From positions 1-64,000 of IMG/VR virus record IMGVR_UViG_3300035698_025127: DNA of 64,000 bases; one strand, 5' to 3'. Positions within the stretch are counted from its first letter, which is position 1. The number at the start of each line of letters is the position of its first letter. Positions 26,779 through 35,532 of the stretch are shown here, one piece after another. The translations under genes were made by a program, and so were the position numbers. This stretch comes from a virus. The notes beneath the pieces were generated by a model. That model made no database searches and was not told the origin of the DNA. It saw nothing but the letters and a program-made list of their open reading frames with translations.

Positions 26779-28711
26779 TTTAGATGCATTTAAGACCGTT
26801 TTGGAACAGTCTATGGAATCACGTTTGAATAAATTGGATTCCGCATTAAGGTCTGCAAATCCATCATGGAAGAAGATTGCGACAACTAATAATCATTTAT
26901 TTGTTGTTGATGAAGATACTAATGAATATCTTATTATGCCATATACAATTGAAGACGGAATTTTGACTGTCGATAAATGTGAAAATGTCGGAGTGGAAAC
27001 AAGCGAAGAAATTTTGGATAGTAAACGTAGCGAAGCGGTAAAATTATTTGTTGAAAGTGTTTTTGACGGGGAAGAAAATAGTAGCAAACTATTTGAAGAT
27101 ATTCTCGAAACTGTAAGATATGAATGTCGCGCAAAGACACAGCCGCAATTTTTTGGCATTAGTATTCGTGATATTGTTGGCGAAGCTCTTGAAAAGGCGC
27201 CGAAACCGATAGTTGAATATGTAAAAATGCTTGGTTCGGTGCCCTCTAATTCAATGACAATGGGATTTTCTACTAATCTCAATGATCCACAAGTTTCTTT
27301 AAGTAACTTTATAGATAATCTGCCGCAACTTACTAAAATTGCTGTAGCAAGACAATCTGTACGCAAAATTTCTGATTCCGAATCACAAATGAAAGATTTT
27401 GTGCAAACTTATTTAGATAGTTATGACGATGGCGATCTTGACAAAGTAGTTAATAGTTATTCTGCCGAATGGGTTTGTTCTACATATGACGAGAAGAAAA
27501 CAATGTTGGGTGAATGTGGCTTGGAATCTAATTTTGAAAACATTATTAATAACATTGATAGCGTTTGCGAATCTAAATACAAAGGTCATATTGATAATGT
27601 GAAAAATGTTGTTGAAAATACATTTGATCGCGAATTTGAATTAGCATTAGAGTATGTTGATAATACTGTAAATCTGGAAGCATTATATGGAATGGATATT
27701 TCTGATATTCGCAATACTATGCAAGAAATTTTAGATAATTCAGAAGATCGCCATATGATGTCACAATCAATGGTAGAACAGTTCAAATCAACTATTAATG
27801 GGCTAACAGCACTTATTGAGAGAAAAGTTCATGACCCTGTTTTAATGGTTAAAGCTATTCATTTAATGAGTCAATTTTCCCCTTTAACGTTTAGGCCGGG
27901 AACTAATCTGAATAACGAGGTTCCTGGTGGCTTACTTGACAATAAAACTCCGGAATCTGGAAATGTTATTGCTGAAGCAAATAACCCTGCCAAATGGCTA
28001 AGTGATGTAGAAAAAAGAGTTAAAGGGTTCAAAACGTATGCCAATACTACTGGCGAATTTTCCGGTACTATTGGAAATTATGTCGTAAAAGTAAATACTG
28101 CTGGTATGCCTGCCGTAACCGTTACTCGTGGAAATGCAAAAGCTAATCTTACATATAACCCCGATACTGGAAAGTTTAGAGTCAGTGTAATGGGTGATAA
28201 AGTAACCGGTCAAAAAGCAAAAGAAGTTCTTTCCGCGTTTTATCCTAAATGGGTACAAGAAGAAAAAAGTAACAACGTAAACGAGGGCGAGGGTTCTTTT
28301 GTAACAACAAAAACACCATCAATGACTCCTGAAGTAAAAAAACTCACTGAAAGTGTAATTGGGAAACTAATATCTGTACATAAAATTTCAGATAGAATGT
28401 TATTAGATGCTTTGTTGCCATTAAAAACACAACATAATCTTAAAGGCGAGAGCTTTAAATTAGTAAGAGATTATATTGTAAAAAAAATTGCAATAAAAAA
28501 TAAGACCTTTAGGGAATCACTGTCGAAAACATATCTGGAAAAATTGGGATATAGAGATGTTAAAACGTATGCTGATCCAAGTGGACGCAAAGTAACTATC
28601 CCGGAAACGAAAAAGAAAACATTAGCCGATGATGACCCTAATGCTGATAAAAAAATCGACCCAGATCGTGATGATGATAAAGATGACAATCCGGATGATA
28701 CAGTGGAATAA
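26765..28711 (+). CDS. Prohead core/internal protein candidate (positional gp67/68 analogue)
   Basis: The product is 648 residues, starting at the ATG with a GAGGAG ribosome site. A frame extension to 26744 has none. It is largely helical and acidic, with a small beta domain around residues 415-475 and a strongly acidic C-terminus (repeated DDDK/DPD). T4 has the small core genes 67 and 68 in this place between portal and protease. An N-terminal KTVLEQS is compatible with prohead-protease processing. No family was recognised; a core or internal head protein is inferred from location and charge. Confidence 0.6.
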   Translation: MRKYSLDAFKTVLEQSMESRLNKLDSALRSANPSWKKIATTNNHLFVVDEDTNEYLIMPYTIEDGILTVDKCENVGVETSEEILDSKRSEAVKLFVESVFDGEENSSKLFEDILETVRYECRAKTQPQFFGISIRDIVGEALEKAPKPIVEYVKMLGSVPSNSMTMGFSTNLNDPQVSLSNFIDNLPQLTKIAVARQSVRKISDSESQMKDFVQTYLDSYDDGDLDKVVNSYSAEWVCSTYDEKKTMLGECGLESNFENIINNIDSVCESKYKGHIDNVKNVVENTFDREFELALEYVDNTVNLEALYGMDISDIRNTMQEILDNSEDRHMMSQSMVEQFKSTINGLTALIERKVHDPVLMVKAIHLMSQFSPLTFRPGTNLNNEVPGGLLDNKTPESGNVIAEANNPAKWLSDVEKRVKGFKTYANTTGEFSGTIGNYVVKVNTAGMPAVTVTRGNAKANLTYNPDTGKFRVSVMGDKVTGQKAKEVLSAFYPKWVQEEKSNNVNEGEGSFVTTKTPSMTPEVKKLTESVIGKLISVHKISDRMLLDALLPLKTQHNLKGESFKLVRDYIVKKIAIKNKTFRESLSKTYLEKLGYRDVKTYADPSGRKVTIPETKKKTLADDDPNADKKIDPDRDDDKDDNPDDTVE

Positions 28712-28722
28712 GAGGCAAAATC

Positions 28723-29466
28723 ATGAGTAATATGGACACAAAAGAATTGAAAAAACTATTAGAAGGTTTTATGAAGCAATTGGATGAATCTAATGCTGAT
28801 ACTTTGCCGGTATTAACCGAGGGGCGTCAACTTTTAATTGAAGACGTAGAAGACCCTTGTTGGCTGCCGACTGAAAAAAGTCTTAATGAGGCAAGTAGCA
28901 TTTTGTTAGAAGACCCTAAAGCTCCTATGAAACTAAGAGGATTATTTCAAGAGGCTGGCAAGCGTAACCAGAATGGCCGCGTATACCCCCTGAATGTGCT
29001 TGTACGCGAAGTAGAGCGCTTACAGCCTATTATCGAACAGAAACGTCTTACGGGCGAAATGGACCATCCTGAGACTTCTAAAATTCGTATGAAGGAAGCC
29101 GCATTTTATATTACAGGACTGTGGGTGGAAGGTGATAAAGTATATGGCGAAATTGAACCAACAACCGGCCATCTAGGTATGGAGATGCGTGCGCGTATTA
29201 GAGATAAATCTTTATTTGGTATTTCAAGTCGTGGTGTTGGTAGCCTCCAAAGAGAAGGCAACGACATTATTGTACAAGAAGATTATCATATGTTGACCTT
29301 TGATGCTGTAACTGATCCGTCAGTGTATAAGGCATTTTTATATAATGAAACGTCAAATGATGTGACTACCGAAGATAATAATAGAGCAGAGAATATTACT
29401 AATAATTTTTTTGAATTAATGGACAAATACTTCTCACAGAAAAAGTTGGAGTTAAATAATGACTAA
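28723..29466 (+). CDS. gp21: Prohead maturation protease (T4 gp21-like)
   Basis: The product is 247 residues. GLFQEAGKRNQNGRVYP (about 73-89) and GEMDHPE with His115 match the T4 gp21 family, and FGISSRGVGSL (Ser168/169) is the nucleophile segment of this herpesvirus-assemblin-like serine protease. The third residue is probably in LTFDAVTDPS. The enzyme works inside the prohead, cutting scaffold and capsid after (I/L)xE motifs. It overlaps the scaffold gene by 8 bases. Confidence 0.92.
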   Translation: MSNMDTKELKKLLEGFMKQLDESNADTLPVLTEGRQLLIEDVEDPCWLPTEKSLNEASSILLEDPKAPMKLRGLFQEAGKRNQNGRVYPLNVLVREVERLQPIIEQKRLTGEMDHPETSKIRMKEAAFYITGLWVEGDKVYGEIEPTTGHLGMEMRARIRDKSLFGISSRGVGSLQREGNDIIVQEDYHMLTFDAVTDPSVYKAFLYNETSNDVTTEDNNRAENITNNFFELMDKYFSQKKLELNND

Positions 29467-31354
29467 AGAAAACGTTGTCGATACAAAAGCAGTAAGTGCT
29501 TTGCTAAGAAACCTTGATGGTGAAATGACTTCTCTACGAAATTATGTAGAGGAAAGTAAGAAATCAGATATGCCTAAAACTGATCCTAATGTGGCGCCTT
29601 CTAATTGGAAACGCAAGAAAAGCGAAGAAGAAGAGGAATTGCGTAGAGACCAAGTAGAGGCAGACAAAGATGAAGCTAAGCGCAAACGTAAGCAAGCTGA
29701 AGAAGACGAAGAAGAGTCAAAACGGAAACGTAAGAAAAGCGAAGAAGTTGAAGACGATGAAGAAAAAGCAAAATTAAAAGCCTGCGCTGATGAATTGGAA
29801 AATGATGCTAAGCGCAAAACTGCCGCAGCTGATGATCTTGAAGAATCAGCAAAACGCAAAGAAAACGAAATTGAAAAAGACGAAATTGCTGACGAAGCTG
29901 GCAAAATGCGTCAAGATGCATATGCAGACAAAGATGAAGCCAAACGTAAAATGGACCAAGCCGAAGAAGATGACAAAGAAGCCGAAGCTAAAGAAAAAAT
30001 GGCAGACGAAGAAGACGACGAAGACAAATGTAAGAAAATGAAGGAATCGGCTTCTGTTTTGCGTTCAGATGCTACGCGTAAGCGCATGGCCGCAGTTTCA
30101 TTAGAAGAAGACGCCGATGCTAGAATTGACAGAGCACAAGAGCTTGAAGCTTCCCTGTTTGTTTATGACGGTAATGTACAAAATAATGTCGAAGTTAGTG
30201 ATTCAACAAAAGAGTTTTTAAGCAATGAAGCTATTAAGTATCAGGAATTCTTTGAATCTAGTTCAGTTAAAGTAAATGAACTATATGATGCTTATTATGC
30301 AATTTCTGAAAGCCTAAGCAATGGTGAACCGCTCCGCAAATTTGCCGAAATTCTAAAAGAGTGGGACAATTTTGTTAGCAGTGAAGAAAATGATTATGAT
30401 GCAGGTATTGTAGAGACTAAAAAGTTATTAGGTTCACTTGATAAAGATATTTTAGGTGAAACTTATAATGAGCTGTCCGCATTACTAACTTCACATATCG
30501 AAGAATCTGAAAGTGTTATCGGCTTTTATGACATGGCAAAAGCTCTTCTTGAAGCTAAAGAAAAAGAAGACGACGACGAAGAAGCTAAAAAAGAAATTGA
30601 GCCTAAAGACGATGACGAAGCTGAAGAATCTAAGGCAAAATTAAAAAAAGCCATTGAAATTGTTGATAAAGTAAGCGAACACAATAGAATTCTGCAAAGA
30701 AAACTAGATAATGTAACAGCAAAAACACAAGATACTATTACTACAATTCGCAATAAGTACGAGTCTGTAATTGATTCTCTAAAAACTGATGTTGATGAGT
30801 CAAAAGACCGTGCCGAAAAGAAAATTGTAGCATTTATGGAAAATTATGTTCCTCGTCTAAAAGAAATTTTAAAAGAAGAGGAAGCATTATCTCCAGATTA
30901 TATTGATTCTACCAAGACATTGAACGAAATGCGTAAAATTCTTGGAATTACAGAATCTATTAATGTAACTGTTCAGGGCATAGATGAGTCTCGTGTATAT
31001 GACCTTGAATCAAAGAATTCACTATTAGAGAAGAACTTAGAGGATTTACGGGATCGTCTATCAAGGAAAAGTAGTTTAGTTGAAGCGCACAAGGCGCAAA
31101 ACGAACTTATTAAACGTATTCATGACGATGTTAATTTCGAAGACATTATGAAAAAAGTTTCAGACAAAATTCAAAATGTTTCTCAAATTGACGAAGCTCT
31201 ATCAGATTATCGAAATCAGAGTTTAATGGATGAAGCTGTGGATTCTTCTTTTGTATCACCAGAAGAAGTTATTAAGGAAAATAGTAATGAGGAAACCGTT
31301 GGTATGCCTTGGACTACTAGACTACAAGACCTTGCCGGTATTAATGGCAAATAA
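29459..31354 (+). CDS. gp22: Prohead scaffold/core protein (gp22-like) with charged repeat domain
   Basis: The product is 631 residues. Residues about 45-235 are an extraordinarily charged, alanine-spaced coiled coil with recurring KRKxxEE(D/E) units. The rest is coiled coil, with a second acidic patch (about 362-385), and the C-terminus ends VGMPWTTRLQDLAGINGK. Position between protease and capsid and helical content fit T4 gp22 (269 aa), but this protein is more than twice as long because of the N-terminal charged arm. It is expected to form the prohead core and then be degraded. The DNA is A/G-rich and repetitive here (29600-30050), a cause of spurious minus-strand frames. Confidence 0.8.
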   Translation: MTKENVVDTKAVSALLRNLDGEMTSLRNYVEESKKSDMPKTDPNVAPSNWKRKKSEEEEELRRDQVEADKDEAKRKRKQAEEDEEESKRKRKKSEEVEDDEEKAKLKACADELENDAKRKTAAADDLEESAKRKENEIEKDEIADEAGKMRQDAYADKDEAKRKMDQAEEDDKEAEAKEKMADEEDDEDKCKKMKESASVLRSDATRKRMAAVSLEEDADARIDRAQELEASLFVYDGNVQNNVEVSDSTKEFLSNEAIKYQEFFESSSVKVNELYDAYYAISESLSNGEPLRKFAEILKEWDNFVSSEENDYDAGIVETKKLLGSLDKDILGETYNELSALLTSHIEESESVIGFYDMAKALLEAKEKEDDDEEAKKEIEPKDDDEAEESKAKLKKAIEIVDKVSEHNRILQRKLDNVTAKTQDTITTIRNKYESVIDSLKTDVDESKDRAEKKIVAFMENYVPRLKEILKEEEALSPDYIDSTKTLNEMRKILGITESINVTVQGIDESRVYDLESKNSLLEKNLEDLRDRLSRKSSLVEAHKAQNELIKRIHDDVNFEDIMKKVSDKIQNVSQIDEALSDYRNQSLMDEAVDSSFVSPEEVIKENSNEETVGMPWTTRLQDLAGINGK

Positions 31355-31376
31355 TTTTTAGACAAAGGAAACAATT

Positions 31377-33197
31377 ATGTATAATAACAATGAACACGAA
31401 AAGATTGCTCTTAATCTGATTAAAGAATGGGCTCCATTGCTGGAAGGCCTAGAGAGCGAAGAAGAAGTAATCAACATGGCAATCATGTTGGAAAATACTT
31501 ATAACTGGCATGTAAATTCTAGTCCTGATGGACAGATGTTGCAGGAATTTACCGGTTCGAGTACTACAGGCCCTAGTGGTCAGAGCCCTCAAATCGCAAC
31601 CTTCAAGCATTATCTGATGCCACTTATTCGCAGAATGTATCCGGCATTGATTACCCCTACTCTAGTTGGTGTAACTCCAATGACAAGCCCGGCTACTCAG
31701 GTATTCTATCTGAAGTATTTCTACAATGGAATGGTAAATCAGCAAGATCCATGGGGAACTACTCCTGCTGCTAAAGGCCGTACAACTGCAGGTACCGAAT
31801 ATGCCAACTTTATTGGTGATACATGGAATGTTGATCCATATTACTCAATGCAGACAGTATATCGCGAGCCGCTTTCAACTGGCGGTGGAACTATTGGTGC
31901 AGGACTTGACTTTAGTGGTGCCCCTGATACTGGAACTCACGTTGCCGTACAAGCTGCATCTCCAATTTTTGATAGTAGCACAAAGGTTTATCTGATTGCA
32001 ACTGACGCTGCAACTCATGCTGCTTCTACAAAAGTTGCTCTTATCGAAGTTTCGGGTTTTGCTAATGGTACTACAACCGGCACTTTGGCAGTTTCACAAA
32101 TTGCAACCCTAGCAGGTTCGGACGCTTTCGATAATGCCGTAACTGGTGGTATTACTGCTGCAACTGGCACATTCTCCATGACTGTTAGCAATATTGGTAA
32201 TTATGATTTTATTCTGTCAAATACAGAATCACTAAATGTTACCACTCATAACGGCCTAAATACTTTGACATACGACTTCAATATGGAAAATAATCCTCGT
32301 ATGCCTGAAATCTCACTGGAAATCGCCAGCACCACAGTGAACGTGGAAACACGTAAGCTGCGTACTGTATGGTCAATCGAAAGTGCTCAGGATATGCGTG
32401 CGATGCATCATATTGATGCTGAAAAAGAATTGGTTTCACTGCTTTCAAGCGAAATTGCAGCTGAAATTGACCGTGAAACTATTAATAACTTAATCACTAA
32501 TAGCGGTCATCGTCGTAATTACGATTACAATAATCCGTTTATTGTGGGTGGTTTTGCCGTTGGTGGTGGAACTGGCCTGCTTAACTGGAATCAGTCAGCT
32601 TCTCTGCCTGCAGCCGGTGGAAATCCATGGTTCCCGGTTGGTGGTTCTGGTAATCTGCGCGACAGAAATGAAGCTCTTATGTATCAAATTCTTGAAATGT
32701 CTAATGATATTTATCGTCAGACACTTCGTGGCGCAGCTAACTTCATTATCACTTCGCCGGAAATTGCTTCTAAGCTGGAGCAACTGAGTGAATTCGAAGC
32801 AACTCAGAATAGTGTGATGGATTATTCTCTGGGTATCCAGCAAGCTGGTGTTATTCAGGGTAAATATCGCCTTATTAAGGATCCTCTATTCCCGAGTGAT
32901 CTGATTCTGTTAGGTTATAAGGGTGCTAACAATATGGATGCTGGTTACCACTATTGTCCATATGTACCTCTACAGTTAACCCCAACCATGATGGATACTC
33001 GTTCAACAAACGCAGTGAAAGCCATTATGACAAGATATGGTAAATTTATGCCTGAGAATGGTAGTAGATTCTACGGTATCATCAAGGTTAGCAACTTAAC
33101 CGCACAGGGTAGCGCAACACCTTCAGGATTCCCAATTCAGACTAGCACCAGCATTTCTGGTAGTAATCTGATTGACGGCGACTCTGATCTAGTTTAA
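31377..33197 (+). CDS. gp23: Major capsid protein (T4 gp23-like)
   Basis: The product is 606 residues, longer than T4 gp23 (521). The N-terminal arm ends in MLQE-F (about residues 55-60), a consensus (I/L)xE prohead-protease site. HYLMPLIRRMYPALITPTLVGVTPM (about 80-104), the SIESAQDMRAMHHIDAEKEL segment (about 340-360), and FIITSPEIASKLEQ (about 455-468) are the usual T4-capsid signatures. Residues about 165-300 are a large S/T/A/G-rich beta insertion, corresponding to the gp23/gp24 insertion domain but expanded. The codons are richer in C/G than in the neighbours, as expected for a very highly expressed gene. A strong terminator follows. Confidence 0.97.
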   Translation: MYNNNEHEKIALNLIKEWAPLLEGLESEEEVINMAIMLENTYNWHVNSSPDGQMLQEFTGSSTTGPSGQSPQIATFKHYLMPLIRRMYPALITPTLVGVTPMTSPATQVFYLKYFYNGMVNQQDPWGTTPAAKGRTTAGTEYANFIGDTWNVDPYYSMQTVYREPLSTGGGTIGAGLDFSGAPDTGTHVAVQAASPIFDSSTKVYLIATDAATHAASTKVALIEVSGFANGTTTGTLAVSQIATLAGSDAFDNAVTGGITAATGTFSMTVSNIGNYDFILSNTESLNVTTHNGLNTLTYDFNMENNPRMPEISLEIASTTVNVETRKLRTVWSIESAQDMRAMHHIDAEKELVSLLSSEIAAEIDRETINNLITNSGHRRNYDYNNPFIVGGFAVGGGTGLLNWNQSASLPAAGGNPWFPVGGSGNLRDRNEALMYQILEMSNDIYRQTLRGAANFIITSPEIASKLEQLSEFEATQNSVMDYSLGIQQAGVIQGKYRLIKDPLFPSDLILLGYKGANNMDAGYHYCPYVPLQLTPTMMDTRSTNAVKAIMTRYGKFMPENGSRFYGIIKVSNLTAQGSATPSGFPIQTSTSISGSNLIDGDSDLV

Positions 33198-33203
33198 ACC
33201 CTT

Positions 33204-33240
33204 AGTATGGAGGGGAAATCCCCCTCCATACTTTCCTTTT
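33204..33240 (+). terminator. Strong Rho-independent terminator after capsid gene
   Basis: AGTATGGAGGGG (33204-33215) pairs perfectly with CCCCTCCATACT (33221-33232) around a 5-base loop. TTCCTTTT follows. The 12-bp GC-rich stem makes this the end of the capsid transcript. Confidence 0.92.
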
Positions 33241-33280
33241 AATACTGATAACTTGTGAAATAGTCAAGAGTACACTAAAG

Positions 33281-33296
33281 AACGATAAAGAAGAGG
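33281..33296 (+). promoter_or_regulatory. Candidate late-promoter motif variant with ribosome site
   Basis: AACGATAAAGAAGAGG lies between the capsid terminator and the gene at 33302. It is a degenerate form of the CGAA(G/T)ATAA...GAGG element. The gene needs its own promoter here unless read-through supplies it. Confidence 0.35.
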
Positions 33297-33301
33297 TTAC
33301 A

Positions 33302-33769
33302 ATGCCAAAATTTTTAAATCCGTATAGAGGACGCGTTGAATTTATTTACAACGACACTCGCATTCGTTTGATGCCTAATCAAATTATGGAGCTTCCGAAA
33401 GCATTAGGTCAAAGTCTGCAATTAAAGCTAGTAGAAGAAGTAATTGTAGAACCCGAAAAGGCGCCTGAATTATCACCAGAAAAGATTGAAAAGATTGATT
33501 CTGAACTTCAAGACATTAAACATAAAATTGATTCTGAAGCTACTATTATTCCGGTATTTGATGCTAAAGAAGAGGATATAGTTAAACATGCAGAAGAAGT
33601 AATTCCTGCAACACCAGAATCAGAAAAACAAATAATTGTCGATGTTGACAAAGACGCAGAAACTTTAAAAGAAGCCTTGAAAGAGGACAAAGAAGATGAA
33701 AAAGAAGAACCAGAACCCGAAAGTAAGCCCAAAAAGCGCGGAAAAAGAAAATCAAGTAAAACAGTCTAA
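33302..33769 (+). CDS. Hypothetical protein with acidic/Pro-rich tail
   Basis: The product is 155 residues. The first 50 form a small beta domain (RGRVEFIYNDTRIRLMPNQIMELP) that resembles in layout the 56-residue protein at 39673. The rest is a charged, unstructured stretch rich in E, K and P, ending in KPKKRGKRKSSK. Ribosome site GAGG is 6 bases before the ATG. The 3' 74 bases overlap another frame (33696-33854). A decoration or minor head component is possible; no family was recognised. Confidence 0.6.
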   Translation: MPKFLNPYRGRVEFIYNDTRIRLMPNQIMELPKALGQSLQLKLVEEVIVEPEKAPELSPEKIEKIDSELQDIKHKIDSEATIIPVFDAKEEDIVKHAEEVIPATPESEKQIIVDVDKDAETLKEALKEDKEDEKEEPEPESKPKKRGKRKSSKTV

Positions 33770-33854
33770 AACTGTAAATGTTTTAGAAGACAAAACTAGA
33801 ATGTTGTTGACGGATGATTCTTCAGAAGTATTACTTCCGGTAATTTCTGAATAA
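33696..33854 (+). CDS. Small overlapping gene (52 aa) or frameshift extension
   Basis: An ATG with GAGG 10 bases upstream opens a 52-residue frame that overlaps the end of the gene at 33302 by 74 bases and continues to 33854. The first half is basic (MKKKNQNPKVSPKS) and the second half has TRMLLTDDSSEVLLPVISE, a natural-looking end. It could be an independent gene or be reached by a +1/-2 shift from the frame above in the A-rich overlap. No family was recognised. Confidence 0.45.
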   Translation: MKKKNQNPKVSPKSAEKENQVKQSKTVNVLEDKTRMLLTDDSSEVLLPVISE

Positions 33855-33879
33855 CTTAATAGCATAAAAGGAAAACATT

Positions 33880-34398
33880 ATGCCTTCAGATAAATTTAGA
33901 CCTTATCAATATATGCGTGAACGTAATCTTTTCAGTGAATCTGATAAAGCTAACATGAAGCGCTTCTTGGGTGATATTATTCCAGAAGAAGGTGGAGAAG
34001 GCACACCACAGCCAGCAACGCCCGCACCTGATGGTTCTCCTAAAGAACCTAGCAATCAGCTACCTCAGCCAGAGAAACGCGCTGACGGCGGCTCTGGGAC
34101 TCCACAGCCGGCAACCCCGGTGCCACCTTCAACACCAAGTGATCCGGAACATCAATTACCGCAACCAGAATTGCGTTCGGATGGCGGGCCGGGGACTCCG
34201 CAGCCATCTACTCCTACTGAAGCTGTTGAAATTAATAAAACTCAATATAATAGTTCTAAAGCTAAACTTCTTATTAAAGATATTATTACACAGTCGGTGA
34301 TAACTATAGCTTTAAATGATGTAAATGCTAGAAAAAAGTCTCATGAAAAGCTAGTCGGGTTGACAACGGAATTGAAAAAATACTTAAATATTAAATAA
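33880..34398 (+). CDS. Hypothetical protein with Pro-rich repeats
   Basis: The product is 172 residues. Residues 41-113 are two full and one partial copy of a 32-residue repeat that starts GTPQPATP and ends LPQPExRxDGG. After this comes a helical C-terminal domain (about 120-172) with TQYNSSKAKLLIKDIITQ. Ribosome site is AAAAGGAAAA. The DNA repeats are exactly 96 bp apart (34000, 34096, 34192). The linker-like repeats suggest an extended spacer, perhaps of a head-associated protein. No family was recognised. Confidence 0.6.
   Translation: MPSDKFRPYQYMRERNLFSESDKANMKRFLGDIIPEEGGEGTPQPATPAPDGSPKEPSNQLPQPEKRADGGSGTPQPATPVPPSTPSDPEHQLPQPELRSDGGPGTPQPSTPTEAVEINKTQYNSSKAKLLIKDIITQSVITIALNDVNARKKSHEKLVGLTTELKKYLNIK
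34000..34218 (+). repeat. 96-bp in-frame tandem repeat (Pro-rich)
   Basis: Units start at 34000, 34096 and 34192 (partial). Each encodes GTPQP(A/S)TP followed by a variable acidic stretch and LPQPExRxDGG. The units are diverged at synonymous and some non-synonymous positions, so the duplication is not very recent. Confidence 0.85.
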
Positions 34399-34411
34399 AA
34401 AGGAAAAGATT

Positions 34412-34753
34412 ATGTCAGAGCAAAGAAACAAAAATTTCGTATACGAATTCATTAACAAAATGGAAAACAGAACAGGAATTACCGAAGATAATTTCAAAGA
34501 TGCAGACCGTTCCCCTGGCGGTATTTTTGCGAAAATCGGTAGTGAAAAAAATATCGGTAAAAAGTATGAAATGGTAAGTCAGTGGTACATTGGCAATAAG
34601 AATAACAAAGACATTGCCGGTGAAATTATTGACATGTTTAAGGCATTACATTTCGTAAAGATTGCCCTACAAAGACTGAATCTTCTTGGAAGTAAGCACT
34701 TTACCGGTCTTGTTGATGAAGTTATGGTAAAAGCAAAGCAAAAACTTAAATAA
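34412..34753 (+). CDS. Hypothetical helical protein
   Basis: The product is 113 residues, mostly helical, with a central KKYEMVSQWYIGNKNNKDIAGEIIDMFKAL stretch (helix-turn-helix-like spacing) and a basic C-terminus. Ribosome site AAAAGGAAAA. It is the last gene before a terminator. It may be related in layout to the protein at 34858. Function is unknown. Confidence 0.6.
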   Translation: MSEQRNKNFVYEFINKMENRTGITEDNFKDADRSPGGIFAKIGSEKNIGKKYEMVSQWYIGNKNNKDIAGEIIDMFKALHFVKIALQRLNLLGSKHFTGLVDEVMVKAKQKLK

Positions 34754-34755
34754 GT

Positions 34756-34806
34756 ATCTGGGTTATAAGAGATTTTACAGTATTTTATAACCCAGATAAT
34801 TTTTAA
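34756..34806 (+). terminator. Rho-independent terminator
   Basis: ATCTGGGTTATAA (34756-34768) pairs perfectly with TTATAACCCAGAT (34785-34797) around a 16-base loop. AATTTTTAA follows. Confidence 0.85.
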
Positions 34807-34808
34807 CT

Positions 34809-34836
34809 GGTGCTCTGGAAAATGTTCCGGCGCACC
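34809..34836 (+). other. Second stem-loop upstream of 34858
   Basis: GGTGC-T-CTGGAA pairs with TTCCGG-C-GCACC (34825-34836), 11 pairs with one mismatch and an AATG loop. There is no T run after it, so it is not a terminator. It lies 21 bp before the ATG at 34858, in its likely leader. Confidence 0.55.
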
Positions 34837-34857
34837 ATTCTATTGTAGGTATTATCT

Positions 34858-35400
34858 ATGAAAAGTATGAAACATACTATCGCTGAATATGCAACAGGGG
34901 CGCTCAACGTATCTCGTTTGGTAAAGAAATTTTATAGACAATGGGAAGATATGCCGAAATATTTCGCAAAAGCGGATTTTGCAAAGTCTTATTCTGGTAA
35001 GGATGGATTAACTCCGTTCTTTGAACCATTAGATACGCTTATAAAGCTAGGCGATGACGTATATGGTAGCTATAATTATTTGCTTCCACAAGAGTTAAGG
35101 ATAAGTCATAGAGCATTAAAACAGGCTATTCAGTCAAAACTTGATAGTGGCAATTTTGAAAAAGAAGAAAATATTAGACATACAAAAGATTTGTTTCGAA
35201 AAACTATTCCGTCCGCTGCCAGACTTGGATTAGCAAAAAAAGCTAGCCAACTAAGTAAAGCTAAGGGTAGTTATACTCGTGAAGATTTTAGTGAATTATT
35301 TGCTAGTTATTATTCCTTTTTGGAACATGTATTACCTAAATTTAAAGGTAAAACTATTACAAATTTTGCCACAGTATCTAGTATTAGTAAGGCAGTATAA
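34858..35400 (+). CDS. Hypothetical helical protein
   Basis: The product is 180 residues with helices rich in K, A and S, for example RHTKDLFRKTIPSAARLGLAKKASQLSKAKGS (about 105-137). The leader contains a 28-base stem-loop and only a weak ribosome site (TAGG). No family was recognised. It lies between two head/neck blocks; a neck or head-internal role is possible. Confidence 0.6.
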   Translation: MKSMKHTIAEYATGALNVSRLVKKFYRQWEDMPKYFAKADFAKSYSGKDGLTPFFEPLDTLIKLGDDVYGSYNYLLPQELRISHRALKQAIQSKLDSGNFEKEENIRHTKDLFRKTIPSAARLGLAKKASQLSKAKGSYTREDFSELFASYYSFLEHVLPKFKGKTITNFATVSSISKAV

Positions 35401-35532
35401 TGGGAAACAAGAAATTATTTATTCAGTTGAAATAGAGTGCCCCATTGAAAATAATGGAGAGAATTTTAGATAGAGTTGTAGCTCATGTCTTAAAAATTGA
35501 AATGAAGAAAAACTAGTATTAGGAAAATATAA
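35401..35532 (+). other. Gap of 132 bp with only short frames
   Basis: No convincing gene was seen. A 20-codon frame (35454-35516, starting MERILDRVV) has no ribosome site, and a 10-codon frame starts in the previous stop. A small CCATT/AATGG hairpin lies around 35441-35456. The final 15 bases (AGGAAAATATAA) hold the ribosome site for the gene at 35533. Confidence 0.5.

Noticed and set aside
26893-27366. 157-codon minus-strand frame (and similar ones at 10631-11050, 18576-19010, 29542-29904, 44004-44438)
   Set aside because: They are antisense to strongly supported genes, rich in S/L/I as expected for reverse readings of this codon usage, and have no ribosome site.
35279-35473. 64-codon plus-strand frame overlapping the end of the gene at 34858
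   Set aside because: Mostly inside another gene and without a ribosome site. The last 24 codons look protein-like but cannot be attached to a start.
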